From: Straminergon stramineum
Lineage: Eukaryota; Streptophyta; Bryopsida; Hypnales; Calliergonaceae
DNA length: 64,000 nt
Assembly: GCA_963920665.1 (NCBI GenBank)
Contig: OY987271.1
Coordinates: 16,061,350-16,125,349 of the forward strand
Reading direction: 5' to 3'
The notes beneath the pieces were generated by a model, which worked only from the letters and a program-made list of their open reading frames with translations, had not been told where the DNA came from and made no database searches. Shown here piece by piece: positions 36,697 to 49,903 of the stretch. A program made the translations under genes and the position numbers. Each line of letters opens with the position of its first letter. Position 1 is the stretch's first letter.

Positions 36697-37636
36697 TTAA
36701 CCCCTTAAGTTCCTTGACTATGTTTTCACTAAAAAAAAAGCTCCCAAATTGTTATTTCTAGTACAAGTACTAAATTTTAGAAAAATACCCATTTTTGGAC
36801 ACATGTAACCATAGGATCTTGTAATAAGCTAGTTTGAGAAGATGTGGAAAAAATTTCAAAATTTTTCACTATGTGCATTGCAAGATATAAACTTTCGATT
36901 CGCATAAATCTTTTTTTGGGCCCTGCAAAAAAACATACAACTATACTTCACAATCTCACATTTGTATGAAAAAATGTCCAAAATAGTGGTGCTTCATTCA
37001 TTTCATTCTTCAAGGCAAGTTGACTACATGCTTGAAAATTTTCAAATCATTTGAAATTGTACAACATATAAGAAAAAAATAGGAAGTAGGAAGAAACAGA
37101 GAATGATTCAAAATATAAAATTGTTAAGAATTTAGTTTTGGAATTGAAAAATGACAACCCCAATGGTTGAAATATTGTAATTTTGTAATAAAAAATCTAC
37201 ATCCTAGGATCTTTTTTTTCAAAAAATATTGAAAATTGAGTAAAATAAAGGACTTCAAAGTTTATTTTAGAGTAGAAAAGCCATAACTGCCTACAAACAA
37301 AAACTCCTCATAACTTTGGACTCATTGATAAAAATGGAATAATTCAAAGCTTTCCGCATGTATATAACAAAAGAAAATCATTATTTAATATTTTTTTGTG
37401 AAAAAGTGATTTTTTCTCATCTTTCTAGACTGCCCACTTAGAGAAAAAAGTAACATATTTGGTTGTAACTTTTGACTCATATTTCCAAATGTCATGAAAT
37501 TTAGTGTACATTAATATATTCCTTGTTCCCACATTATACTAAGATTATAACCTAAAATATGAAAATCTCCAATCACATGTACCTACCCGAAGTTTCCATG
37601 TTGCTAAAAAATGCATGTTGGTCCTTTAGGGGTTAA
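36697..37636 (-). mobile_element. TTAA-flanked 0.94-kb element, family C, reverse orientation
   Basis: Full-length copy with TTAA at both ends (36697-36700 and 37633-37636). The tips are TTAACCCCTTAAGTTCC and, inverted, TTAACCCCTAAAGGACC. It has the best-preserved ends of family C and defines the family limits. Confidence 0.8.
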
Positions 37637-37703
37637 TATATCTCTTCATTGTACCTACATTTGAAGGTTGATCTTCATACCTTCTATTAAAAAGAATTTC
37701 ACA

Positions 37704-38522
37704 TTAATCCCTAACTGCCTTAACGACCATATATGGTCGATCTAAAATTTTAGGCTGATTTCTATGCGGGCAATTAAATTCTTGTGTCTAGTTTTAAAAA
37801 AATTCAAGCAATTTTGAGGATTAACTATGGAAAACTTTCATTTTTCATGGAGAAAAGTACATATTCCATTATTGAGAGGTCTTCAAAGGCATATGTGTAC
37901 TAAAAGTGGAGTGTAATGCTTGCTAATTTTACTTCATTTCCTAGCTTTATGCAAAGCTTGGCAATTTCATTTGATTTGAGATCTAAGAAATTGTACTTAT
38001 CCATTTGCTTTGAGAATGGTCCCACTGAAAAGTTTAAAGTCTTTTCATGATTTTCACCATTGAAAATTTCAACATGCAAGTGTTTATTTGAAGCTATTTG
38101 CAATTTCTACTTATAAACAAAAATTACATTTCAACAATTACAAGGTGGATTGTGTAATGATTTTGATGTTTTTTCATGTGAAATTAAGTTTTTTGGGAGT
38201 TCATTTTAGTGTCCTAACACTCTTTGAAGTTGGTCATGTTACTTCCAATCCCAAAAACATTTATATGCAAATTTTTGAAACATTGTGGACTAAGACAACA
38301 TACAAAAAATAGAAAATGTACATTTCCTTTGGTATAACCTCACAACTCCTAAGAAATTTCACACTCAAAATTGGTGTGCATACTAATAAACAAGCTCTAT
38401 TAACATCTATATGGTTAGATTTGGAAAAAAATACAATTTGCTTCATTGAGGATAACTACAAGCCAATGATCTTTTTTCATAGTCAAAACACACTTGGAAA
38501 GGCTTAGGCACTTAGGGGTTAA
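37704..38522. mobile_element. TTAA-flanked 0.82-kb element, another family
   Basis: The left end is TTAATCCCTAACTGCCT and the right end is the complement of TTAACCCCTAAGTGCCT. Its interior differs from families A, B and C. A perfect 16-bp palindrome, CGACCATATATGGTCG, lies at 37724-37739, just inside the left end. Short frames inside are not supported as genes. Confidence 0.6.
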
Positions 38523-39714
38523 AGAAAATAAAAGTGGCAAATTTCAAGAATACGTAGTACGTCATTCATAACAAAGGTCACTATTTGCACCTACAATCTC
38601 CTCACACACACATATGCACAACCCCTTTCTATAGATACAACAAAATTGTTGCTACAACAACATTCTTGATTTGCATATCTATGCATATAAGAGATTGACA
38701 TTCAATTTGCAATGAATTCTACAATAATGATGCCCTACTAAAATTATGGAATACAAGAAATTGCACCATTTCCTCTTTGGGTCTTGGCGTAAAATATTTT
38801 TGGATAATACTATCTAGGATAATAAGAATTCTTGAATTTTACATAGACTTCACTTTTTGAGTTCACAAAAAATTTCAATGATCTTCATTTATCTCCTTCT
38901 ACATAAAGGTGCTAAATGTATTTAAGTTCCTTTAGGGGTTAAGTTGATGTACATTAACAGTCAACATTTAGTTTGGAGGGTGTCTTTTCTTGTAGAAAAA
39001 AAAATCAGAAATTTCAAAAAATGTATAAATTTCAGTTTTTGTTTGTAAATTCAGTTAATTTAGAATGTTAGGACTATATTAAAATCTTAAAATGTTGTAA
39101 GAATCATCAAACTAACTTCAATTCTCTTGTATTTACATCAAAAAAATGTCTTAGTAATTAGACCGGTTGAATATATTTATTTGAACAGGTCTTATTCAAT
39201 GTTTAAAGACATATCAAAGTATAAGGCTAATTTTATAGTATGGAAAAAACACTTTTATAATTTATTTTAACACTTGTAGAAAAAAAATCAAAATGAAATC
39301 CATAGGGTTGCAAATCTTTTGGATTCATTAATTTTTGAACTATAATTGCATTTTGTTTCAAATTTCTGTGGAAAAGTGAAATCTCTCATATCCTACAATG
39401 TTTGTATACACACTTTTACAATTTCTTCACTCATTCTAATGGTATGACTTTTTAGATACTAATTTCCCTCATTCATGCTCAATTTTGATAGTCATTAAAT
39501 AAAGATGAGAAATAAGAAATTGGATTCATTAAATATAGATGTGAAATTATGGGGTGTCAATTTTAGCATGCAAGGGTGGAGATCTTCTAAAATATGTGCA
39601 CTTGCAACCACCAACCTAAATCTACAATGTGCATTCATTTCAAACAAATTTCATAATTGAAGTCAACTAATAGATGTGAAGCCCACCTTAGTACTAGTAA
39701 TGGCAATATGATAA
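38523..39714. other. AT-rich intergenic DNA with a solo element end
   Basis: A right-end-like TTTAGGGGTTAA near 38932-38941 has no identified partner. No gene seen. Confidence 0.4.
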
Positions 39715-40583
39715 GAGCATCCTCAATTTGCACTTCATGATGGCATTGCAATGGCAAGTCTTGCATGGGTCCAAAAAAATTACTCCAATGCTAATAACAC
39801 CTCCCATGTTACTTTCGTGAACTTGACATTTCTTGGCTTTGGCATGGCATTTTTGGGCTCTTTCTAGTGCCCTCCAAGTGAGCTAGCAAAACCTCTAACC
39901 TCTAATAATCATACCTCCTAAGCCAACGAGGGAGCAAAAGGGGAACAAGGTCAACTAAAAATAATTGTTGTCATGATGAGTCAACAATTGCCTATTCTTG
40001 TGGAAGCCCCATTTGTCACCTAACAAGGTTCTATAGAACTTCCATATTGTGTTTGCATTGGGGAGCTCCACCTTCCATTATATACTCCAAAAAAAAGGAT
40101 CTAAAAAGAGGCACTCCACCTCCTTTCGAAGTGGTCATATACAATAGAGCATCCCATTTCCACCAAACACCTAATTCCATCATCCTACTTTTGGTGACAA
40201 TTTTGCCATAAAACCCATTTAAATAAGTTCATTTTTTTGACAAAATCAATACATCAATGCCAACAAGGGGTAATGTGTCAATCCTTTAATGGTGAATACT
40301 TAGATACCATTAGATATATGGTAGTTATGGGTTGTTTATAGGAAATTTATGACTCTACTCTATAGGTGGTTTTGTAGTTTCATGACATACCACTTCAAAA
40401 ATTCAGAGAAATAATAATTTAAATTAAAAAATTATAATTCCACTGGGATGGTTTGAATCATGAAACAAGTGTATGCCTTTGAAAAATGTATGCCCCTCTT
40501 AGAATTGGCCCCAAAGTATTCAGATTGCGAATTAGAATGGTAATAGGCTTGTCTCTCTTACTGTGTGCAGACTAAAGATGCTC
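39715..40583. mobile_element. 869-bp element with TAA target-site duplication
   Basis: The ends are GAGCATCCTCAATTTGCAC and, inverted, GAGCATCTTTAGTCTGCAC. They share the GAGCATC tip and a TGCAC inner block. TAA flanks both sides (39712-39714 and 40584-40586). The GAGCATC tip and TAA duplication match the element at 13722-14176, so both probably belong to one PIF/Harbinger-like group, although their interiors differ. Confidence 0.6.
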
Positions 40584-40586
40584 TAA

Positions 40587-41062
40587 CCATGATGCCAAGT
40601 CTGCTCTTCAAGTCTGATTTGTCACCATTCAATTGGATAGTTAGAAAAGCGTTATAACTCATAACACAAACCCTCTTTCTACACCCTTATATTTCTGAAA
40701 AGTACAGATATGGACGTTTGTGATGAACTATTAGACTTGGCATAATGTCCCATAGTGCTCTCGAGCATTATCTACTCCGTCAACGCAGACATTTTTGCCA
40801 TCACACACATTTTCGACGTATCCCCATCTGCCACATGGCCTGCACTACCCCCAATTTCGAAAAATATAGGCCGGGAATTGTTCCAGCGACAACCCGATCC
40901 GACTGCCAGCAGTGAGCTTCATCAAGCCTCCAAATGGACCGTGCCCTCCCATGTGTCGATTGCCGCGCTTGCTCTTCTCGCAGTAATAAAAACCCAGCTT
41001 GCCCTCGAGGATTTCAGCTTTCATGGCACGTTCGTTTGGGTGGATTGCGCAATCTCCAAACC
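40587..41062 (+). promoter_or_regulatory. Probable promoter and leader of the lipase gene
   Basis: Composition changes from AT-rich to GC-richer toward the start codon. No TATA box or other defined site could be assigned. Frames here lead into the coding exon but start upstream of the preferred ATG. Confidence 0.35.
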
Positions 41063-44000
41063 ATGGCGGAGTCAGGTAGTACCCTGCGTAAGGAAAATTC
41101 ACTCAAAAAGTCGCTAAGCAGGAAGGGTAGTTCGTTGATGCGAAAGCTCAGCTTAGGAGCTCGGGACGATGTGGGGGACGATGTCGGTGTGAGCGAGCCG
41201 AGCTCGTTCACTCTTGGGAGTGTGGACGAGAAAGTCAAGCCCGAGCATCTGGTTGTTTTTGTGAACGGAATCAGTGGAAGGTGAGTGAGCATCGTGGATT
41301 AATTTGAAAATAAAAGCTTGCTGGAATTTTAAGAGATTCTAGGGTTTGGAGCTTTCGGGTGTAGTCTGATGTGCTGCTGCTGAATCTGTATGTGCTGCAT
41401 ATGAGTCTGTATGTGCTGCGCATGAGTCTGTAAGAGCTGCATATGAGTCTATGTGTGCTTTACATGAGTCTGTATGTGTTTGAGTCTCTGTTGTTATTCA
41501 CGAGACTTTGTTGAAATTGAATTTTCTGAGTGGATGCAGTGCACAGAATTGGGAATCCGCTGCTGCGCTGTTCAAGGAGAAGCTTGCGGATACAGTAGTT
41601 GTGCACTGTACGTTACTTTTCCTGTCCCTCAGCGTCTTTCTGTCTAAGTTTTGCGGGTCTGACTGGGGAAGAGTCCTTGTTTCGTCTGAGCTGCAAGTAG
41701 TGGTGTGTTTCGTATTCATTAGGATTGGTGATACGTGCGATGGAAGTTTGATTTTGGTTTTGGTTTTGAACGTTTCCCAGGTAGTGCTACCAATTCTTCT
41801 CGGAAGACGTTCCATGGCGTTGACGTCATGGGGAATCGTCTGGCTGAGGAGGTGAGACCGTCTCTAACTTCGTATCTATTTATGCGGTTGATCGGGACAT
41901 CTACCTTACAAATGAATTTATTGTTTACCTTATTTACCTTGTTTTCGAGGCAGTTTGTTGCTTAGAATATGAGTCTTGAGGGTTCCTGTCTCCTTGGTCA
42001 CGGATTCTTTCCACTTGCAAATTTTAGGTCAAGGAAGTGATTAAAAAAAATCAAGGCGTGACTAAAATATCCTTCGTGGGCCACTCGCTTGGGGGTTTGA
42101 TTTCACGATATGCCATTGGCCAGTTGTACGCTCCAGGTGATAATTCTCAATGCTCATAGTCTCATAAGTTTTTCCATTGCCAACCCAGTTTACCTCATAC
42201 ATGGTTGCAAGGCATTCAATTCCCGTCACTAATTATTTCCTTGGAATCAGTATGTTTATTTGAAGTCTTATTTTCTAAAGGTATGCCCCTCTTTAGGAAA
42301 ACCTAGCTCTCCGGAACAGTGGTCTGAGCCATCCACCTCTGATAGTGAAGCTGGAGGGAGTGAAAGAGATCAGAATTCAGCTGCATCTATCACCCATAGG
42401 AAGGACACCATTGCAGGGCTGGAGCCGATCAATTTTATAACACTTGCGACACCACATCTAGGGTGCAGAGACAATCAGCATGTAAGAATGATTTCTTTCG
42501 TAATTGTGTTTGGTGTAGATACTATATGCTTCATCTGAAACGGAGTATTTGGAAATCTTTTGAACTAGTCCAGATGTATGTCCTTATGATTGAAGTACAA
42601 AGGAAAAGTATCTGAGTCACTGCTGCTGCTGTTTTGCAGTTGCCTTTTCTGTTTGGACTGGTTCCGCTTGAGTGGGTAGCTCCTTTAGTCTCACAAGTTT
42701 TTGTTGGAAAGACTGGGAAGCACTTATTCCTTGCTGACGGTGATAAGCAGCAGCCGCCTCTTCTGGAGCGTATGGTCACAGATTGTAGTGAAGGCAAATT
42801 CCTGTGAGAATTATTTCCCTTATCTGTTTTCTCTCATTCAAGCCCAGTTCTTGAGAATGTATGTGCCGTTTTGGAATTTTTGTTGAAATTAGACAACCCC
42901 ACTAACATAGACGCTTGCATGCTTGGGGTTCTCTTAACTGAAGTTGGAATTTCGCCGTCATGCAGATCAGCCTTGAAATGCTTTAAGAGACGAACAGCGT
43001 ATGCAAATGTTAGCTACGATCGTATCCTTTTTTTTAGATTGCTCAATGAAAAAATAGCTCGTGTATGTTTCCTGTAGATCGTTGTGAAGTGGCTTTCGCC
43101 AATTGGTGATTTGTGGCTTGTAGGCTTAGGGTGGATCTTATTGAGTGGCAGTAACGACTTGCCGTAACCAGTATCTGCAATTTAAGACTTTGAGTTTCAT
43201 GTGGTCAAGCATCATTCCTCTAGATTGCGCTTGCTGGCCTTGACTATTTCAAAAGACATGGTTGGCTGGCGCACTGCATCAATCCGAAAACAGGCAGAAA
43301 TGCCGGAGGTATTTTACAGTTGCTGCGTAGTCTTTCTCAAGTTTGAGTAGAGTGTTTTTGTCGTCATTATAGTGTTTATAGAGGTGATGACGTTATGTTT
43401 CAGTGTCACGACTTCGTGATTGCGGTTGCTCTTTGTCCTAAATGAGGTAATCCTGTTGTCCGTTCCTTGTAAGCCTTACATTTATTTCTTACTGATATAA
43501 TTATCGGGTTTCGAAACAGCCTCTACGCGAAGGGATTGACCCGAAGTATCCACATATTGTTCGCGAGGAAGAAGTTAGTGAACCCAAAGACGTTCCTGCT
43601 TTAGATGATGTGGAAGGTGAGCACTTCATAAACTGATGTCTTTGGTGATAGATTTATCATAAGCTGTCATTTCTAAAGTGAGCTATGAAATGAGCAGAGT
43701 TTTTAAGCCCAATGCTTATTTAGTGATTTAAGGTAGTGCACCTTAAAACAGACTGCGAACCCAATTCAGCTAGAATTTGCGTGTATTCTTTGGCAAGAGT
43801 GTGTCGCTGCAGGACACCTGTGAATGTTGTAGTGGAACATTCCTGCCTTAGAATGTACACCTTGGGCACATTCTTGCTGAATTGCGTACGTTTTTTGATT
43901 AAAGTGCAGCTACTTTAGTTTAGTGATGTAAACACAAACAAGACTTCGATCATCCATATTGCAACATTTTTGCCTACCATTGTGGCCTTACCATGGAAGG

Positions 44001-44412
44001 ACCTTTTGGGACTTGAAGTTCATGCCTGCAAGTTTCATGACCTTGGTAATAGGCATTTACCAACTTACTCGTGTATTGACAGAGGTAATGATAACTGGCC
44101 TTCAAAAAGTCCCGTGGTGGAGAGTTGATGTTAATTTTGCAAATGCTAAACCGTTTATGGCGGGTCACTACTTAATTCAGGTATGAATTTCGCTTTGGAC
44201 CTTGGGTGTGGAACACGTAGTCACTGTACAATCTAGCTACATGTGCAAGTATTTTTGCACTCATGCATTGCAGAGGTGGATCTAGGGTATTTCCTAGGTT
44301 GCGGTCCATTATATTATTGGATCTGAAAGCGGATTGTTCTTTGCAGGTGAAAACCCCCTCTTATAGAGAAGGAGAAGATGTCATTCTTCACATTATTGAC
44401 AAGCATTTTTAG
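41063..44412 (+). CDS. Putative serine esterase/lipase, DUF676 alpha/beta-hydrolase, 11 exons
   Basis: Exons: 41063-41280, 41540-41607, 41781-41851, 42028-42136, 42297-42481, 42640-42803, 42966-43021, 43256-43308, 43520-43616, 44083-44180, 44347-44412. All introns are GT-AG with agreeing phases; the product is 394 residues. The first ~60 residues are basic and Ser-rich, without a signal peptide. The fold then starts with HLVVFVNGISGSAQNW (62-77), where the family has its oxyanion-hole strand. The nucleophile elbow is GHSLGG with Ser139. TLATPHLGCR lies in exon 5. LADGD (248-252) and His369 in the AGHYLIQ segment are candidate acid and base. An acidic Ser-rich insert (about 160-190) precedes the TLATP motif. 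It resembles the plant putative-serine-esterase family; substrate is unknown. The start ATG at 41063 (ccATGGc context) is preferred over the upstream in-frame ATG at 40934. Confidence 0.9.
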
Positions 44413-47400
44413 GTCTACAATGAAGCCAGGAATGGAAATCCCGGCTCATGTAAGATTTGCATTGTTATTTTAGCAGCTGGTGGGTGCGTCAAATTAGTCT
44501 CAGATGATCAGCAACTGATCCCCGAACAGCATCTGAAGAATCAGCAAATTAACCTGACAGGTTGAACAGGAGGGAGTAGAAGTGGTACCCATTTTTGGCC
44601 TACAAGTCCCTTAGTACATCGAGAAGGTGTAGAATTAAGGTTACGAACAAAATTGACGTCATTACGTCATTAGAAATTCTACTACAAAAATTGATGCAAT
44701 ACACTAATATTTCAATCTACACTATTGTAAGTGAACGTGACTTTCGTAAATTAGAGTGCTATGCACAATTAGGGCAAATCAATGTACCCTGAAAAACTAA
44801 ATTTACAATCCTTGCATAGCCTTATTCCTTTTTGTCCGAAGTCCATGGAAGAAACAGCTATGGTACGTACCGCCCAAATTGTGCAGTGCCTTAAACTGTA
44901 GCCTAATATGTGCCACAAAATGGTTTAAACCTCATATTGAAAGTTTTCAAGGATTCCTTCTGGGGTAGTTCTTCAAAGAAGCATTGCTACTTTTGGCACA
45001 TGTGCATATAACTTGATGCTTTAAATCTTTGACTAGTCTTTCTATTTGTGGTGGGTTAATGAGCTTGTATATTTTTTTGGAACATTAAGAATACCATTTC
45101 AACTTCATTCCTTGGTAAGAAGAGCTTTTGAATGTGACCACTCAATTTAAAGGTTGCCTATGAGCTATTTGAAGCATTCTATTTTCAAAATTGTATACTT
45201 GTATTGTGTTCTCATTCTTGCTAGAATCAAAAAATAGATTTGCCTTGAGTATTTCTTCCTTTTTTACACATTTCTTTGTTCTTTTGTTTTTACTACTGAC
45301 TACATCATCTTTAAATTACCTATAACCCGATTTCTAGTGGTTTGGGTTTTTTGGGTGTATCCACCTTACAATACATGAACTATGTTCCTATAGTGTTAAT
45401 TTTTGTTAAAGATTACAATAAGAAGTTTTAATTTGGTTGCATATTTTGCTAAAGAATTTTGAAGAAGTCATGAGGTAAACCACCCTATGACAAGCATAAT
45501 GATTGGTTTGCCTTGTTGACATTATTCCCCCAAAATTCATTTTTTCCTTATAAAGACAAATGTGAGAAATAGAGAGAGCAATTGAAATTTTTTTGGTCAA
45601 AGTATGAATTTGTTATGAATTTTTGAAGTGTGCTACCCAATTGGTCCAAATTAATTTCTAGATTACTCCAAAACCACCCAAAATTGAATCTATAATGGTC
45701 ATCATACCACCTAAAGTAGTTACAATATTTCCTAACATGGCCACACTATTTTTTATTAGGGCCATGACATGAAGGAATAAAAAAAGTTACTTCTTGTGAT
45801 GAATTACACTAAAAAGGTAGAAGTTCCTATTGCAATCACTAATAACTCCCTTACTATTACTCAAGGCATTGATTGTAGCCACTAATTCAACCTAATTAAG
45901 TCAAATTTTATATCTTGCAAATATTTTGTTATGGAGTGATGTAAGCTTGTAATGGGTCATTTCCTAGGTATTTGCATTAGGTGATTTGTCTATCATAGGT
46001 TGGTTTACCTTATATGATTATAATTTGTTTCAAAATATTATTTCATTTAAACAATACAATATCATTTTTTTGGATGAATAAACAATATCTTATATGAACC
46101 ATTTAGGTTTCATTTACATTTTGCATGTTTCATCCATTTCTATAAAATCTCACTCCAATGAAAATTGCAATAAATGATTTTTTAGGCCCCTAGGAGACCG
46201 TTTCAAGGTTGTTCTCCTTTCTAGGAATCAACACTAAGTTGTCAAAATATTAAATATTAAAAAAAAGTCAAAAATTAAAATTTCTTAAAAATTACTTTTT
46301 AAAAATATTAAATAATTAATTTCATAATATTATCAGACTTGGCAGTTTCTTGACCATGTCAAATATTTGATGTCATAGAGTTTTTATATTCCCCGTTGTC
46401 GAGGAACTCAAGATCTCTATGACGGTTGAAAAAACCTCTACTGTTGTTTGCATTGTTGAAAATAAGTGAAGAAATCCCTGGTGGTGAGTTTGTTGGTATT
46501 AATTAGAACATACAAATATGATAGGATCACCTAAAATTGAGCAAATTTCTCAAGCAAACATTATTGAGTGTTGACAACTTTCATTTTTTAATCACATATT
46601 AAAGACAAATTGCAATAAAGTTGGATGAAATCCAAGATCAATATTTGATTATAATATGCTAAAGTTAAAAGAGGTTAAAGTTGCATTGGTAGACTTCCAA
46701 AAATTGTGTCCTATTGATGGTTTATTTTTTCATTTTTTATAAAGTGCCATAGTGGTGATATAATATGTTATAGTGTTGCTCTAAATTTCAAAATTCATCC
46801 ACATATTGGATAGAAAATATCACATTAGTACATATCACATGTTCATAATTGTGTTTTCATTGACAATTTAGCAATTTTGTCTAAGATTTCTTTTGGCAAA
46901 AAACTTAACAATTTTTTGCCATTTTTTAGCCAAATAATTTTCTTGGGTGCAATTTGGCACCATAAAGACAAAAAAAACCCTAGTCCTATTTTCAATGTTC
47001 ACACTTTGAAGTGAATGCAACAAGCATCTACTTTTCTTTAGTTTCTACTTTCAAAAATACACTCAAATTTAGGTTATCCTAACTTATACATTATGAGTAG
47101 TACACCTACCAACTTATTCTCCATCTACCCAACCTTTTCATCCACAACTACCCAAAAGCACCCCTTCTACACCTTCAAACCCTAAACCGTAAGAATCTTC
47201 ACCATGAAATCCATATTTTGTTCTATAGAGTCTTTCGACAAAGATATGTAGCCTTGGAGTCACTCCTCCTTGCCTCTTGCTATGTGAGATTAGTGGGCAT
47301 AAATAACACTAGAAGACTAGAAGATTCCACTAATTGTTTTGCTAGACTCAATGAGTGGAAAATGAGAATTTCAAGTTTTACCAAAATCGGTAGCCCCCAT

Positions 47401-48126
47401 TGGTGGAAATTGGTCATTTTTGAAGGAATCAATATGTATTAATTCTAATTTGATCTCTTCCCTCTCATCAGGTCCACATGCCAATGTATTTGCTAACTTG
47501 GACCTTTCAACTCTTCCTTCAAACTTTGTGCACCAATCTCACATGGTATGAGGCCCTTAGGACTCTATAGTAGAACACACTATAAACACATTCTTAAGTC
47601 ACGCCAACCCAAATAAGTTAAACAGTAGGAGTTCTTTCTCTCTCTTATGTTCAATATAGTGGGCTATAGTTCATTTACGAATTTTTCAATCTATTTCCTA
47701 GAAAGTTCAACAACTTTAGGAAGCTCTAGCGTGCTAAAAAATGAACCAATTTTGGAACCACAACTTGTGTTGGAATTGCAATGAAGTGCACTTGAACTTC
47801 ATAACAAGTGAAAAATGAATAATATAAAATGATACAACAATTTGAATTTCTTTTATTCACTATTTATGAGAACCGTAGGATAGTCAAAGATTTTTTGCAT
47901 TTGGATGAAGAACATGCAAGAAATCATACAAGAATTTCAAGTGGCATGAGAAGAAGTATTTCTAAAGCAATTGTCAGGGTTCATTTCTTACTATGTAGCA
48001 TTGAATAGAAGTTGTAATTTTCACAAATGTTGGCAACACTAGATAGTACATAGTATATAGAAAACATCAAACTCTTTGTATGATTTACAATTAGATAAGT
48101 GTGTTTGTCATGATAATAAAGTAGAC
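44413..48126. other. Long AT-rich spacer, no gene seen
   Basis: The first several hundred bases should include the lipase 3' untranslated region. Beyond that the DNA is AT-rich with no long frame, recognisable RNA gene or clean element ends. It is the emptiest long stretch of the window. Confidence 0.45.
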
Positions 48127-48494
48127 TTAACCCTTGAACGATGGGCGGGTCACAGTGGCCAGAAGTGGATTGTGAACAGTAGGTGGTGCCAGGGCTGACC
48201 GTGAGGAAAAGCTCCGTTCATGAGTTGTATAAGTGATCATTCCATACTGCCCTTATGGAAATTTGCAAGGAGGGCAACAAAGAACCAACACTGTGTACAT
48301 GAATCTGTGAACTCAATAAGCTACCTAAAAATATGAAAGAAGTCAATGACACTATTTTCTGCCTTATATGATGCAGCACGACTCTACGATCACTTTCAAA
48401 AATAAAATGGATGAAAACTGGGCTTCTTACATTCTGCAGATGAAAATTTTGTCATCCATCGGACAAAAACCGTCCGCAGCGTCCTTCAAGGGTA
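48127..48494 (+). mobile_element. Enlarged family B-related TTAA element
   Basis: The left end is TTAACCCTTGAACGATGGG and the right end TTCAAGGGTAA is a decayed complement. The right third matches family B through TTGTCATCCATCGGACA. At 368 bp it is about 140 bp longer than other copies, so it carries an insertion or is a sister family. Confidence 0.55.
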
Positions 48495-49451
48495 AAGTAT
48501 GATTCCAACGTTATTCGAAATTCGAAATTCCATTCATTATTGAGCGCACACTGGCCTCCCAAAGTTCTCCTAATCTCAGGAGGATCCACAAATTCGTAAA
48601 TGAACTGTAGCCCACTGTACAGCAAGAGCAATGAAGTACCGTACTGCAATAAAAACCGTAACGCCGACTGTACCGAGTACAGTGACCTCCCCACAACAGT
48701 CCACTCAACTTGTTCCGACGTCCGCATTCCTCGCCGCGCCACCATCACCTTTCCCGGCCAGTTGCAACCAAGCTTTCCGCAGTGCAAGCAAAAACATGCC
48801 CACCATGGCTCCAGGGGATGGCCTCCAAATACCCTTCCTTGCGGGATTCCCCACTCACTAGCGTGCAGTGATATTTTTATCATTTTGGCAGCTATTTCCT
48901 CATTGACTGATACTTGGGTGATACTTAGTGACAGCTATATCAAAACTACAGTAGGTGATACCTAGATAAAATTTGTCATTGGTCCTAAGAACAGAAGTTA
49001 TTTGGCTACTTTGAGGGGAAAAAATGAAAATTTCCTTCACAAAAAATAGCTATCGTTTTTTGGTTGTGGCCAACTGGCGAGAAATCCTGCTTGAAAAAAC
49101 ACTGCCCGATTGCGCAATGGGAGCTTGCTTTCCTGCCACTTCGTCCGACTTCCTCGCACCACATTCTTTCCAGACGACTTGCACACTTCGATCTATTCAA
49201 ATCTCTTATCTTGCTGCAATCTAAGGTCAGCTACGCGAAGCTGGAGCACGACTCGGACCCAGTCGACATCGATCACACGGAGCTGGCTAGTGGGGCTCCG
49301 TAGTGGTAGAACACAGATTCATTGCCTCTTTTTCTTCATCTCAGTGGGCAAACTGATTCTCATTCTGGAGGATTCACATTGTGTGCATTGCTTGTTTGGA
49401 AGAGTGGATAGCTTCGAATTGGTGTATAGCATTGATTCCTCTTTGGTTCAT
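48495..49451. other. GC-richer region upstream of pectin methylesterase 1
   Basis: Overlapping frames of 120-150 codons on both strands reflect GC-richer composition. Neither strand shows a known domain. Part of it probably belongs to the promoter or leader of the pectin methylesterase gene. Confidence 0.35.
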
Positions 49452-49850
49452 GACAGCGTTGTAGCAAGCAGTGGGAGATTGAAGGAAATTCGGTGCGTTG
49501 TCGGTGTTGGAGCTTGGTTCCGAAGTGGTGTGGCACTGAATGCTGGTCTCTTCGAAGCTTCACAGAACTGATTCCTCTTCTCTTCAAGCCTGTATTGAAC
49601 TCCGTAGCAAACAGTCGTAAGAGGATTCATTGCGTAACTGCTGTAGGAGCTTTGGTTCCGAGGTGGTGTATCATGTAGCACTTAGTCGTGGTCTCTTCTT
49701 CGAAAAACGTATTGTAGCAAGCAGTCGTAGACTGAAGAGGATTCCCTGCGCTGCCGCTGCTGGAGCTTGGCTCCGAATTGGTGTGACGCTGTAGCAAGCA
49801 GTCATATATTGAAGAGGGTTCATTTCGTAGGGTCTTTCGGGATTCAGATC
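49452..49850 (+). repeat. Imperfect repeats in the probable 5' leader of pectin methylesterase 1
   Basis: GTAGCAAGCAGT-like starts occur at 49461, 49604, 49714 and 49791. They are followed by a form of GAAGAGGATTC, then GCGTTGCCGCTGCTGGAGCT and GGTTCCGAATTGGTGTG. Spacing shrinks toward the gene (143, 110, 77 bp), so later units are truncated. The block ends about 55 bp before the start codon and is probably transcribed as leader or proximal promoter. Confidence 0.65.
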
Positions 49851-49903
49851 GGGAGTGGCGACTTTCTGGACGATTGTCTGCCGCCTGATCTCGTCAGGCC
49901 GCG

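Noticed and set aside
48452..48965. Overlapping 143-codon minus and 121-codon plus frames
   Set aside because: Both strands are open because of GC-richer composition; neither has a domain, and one end is a TTAA-element right end.
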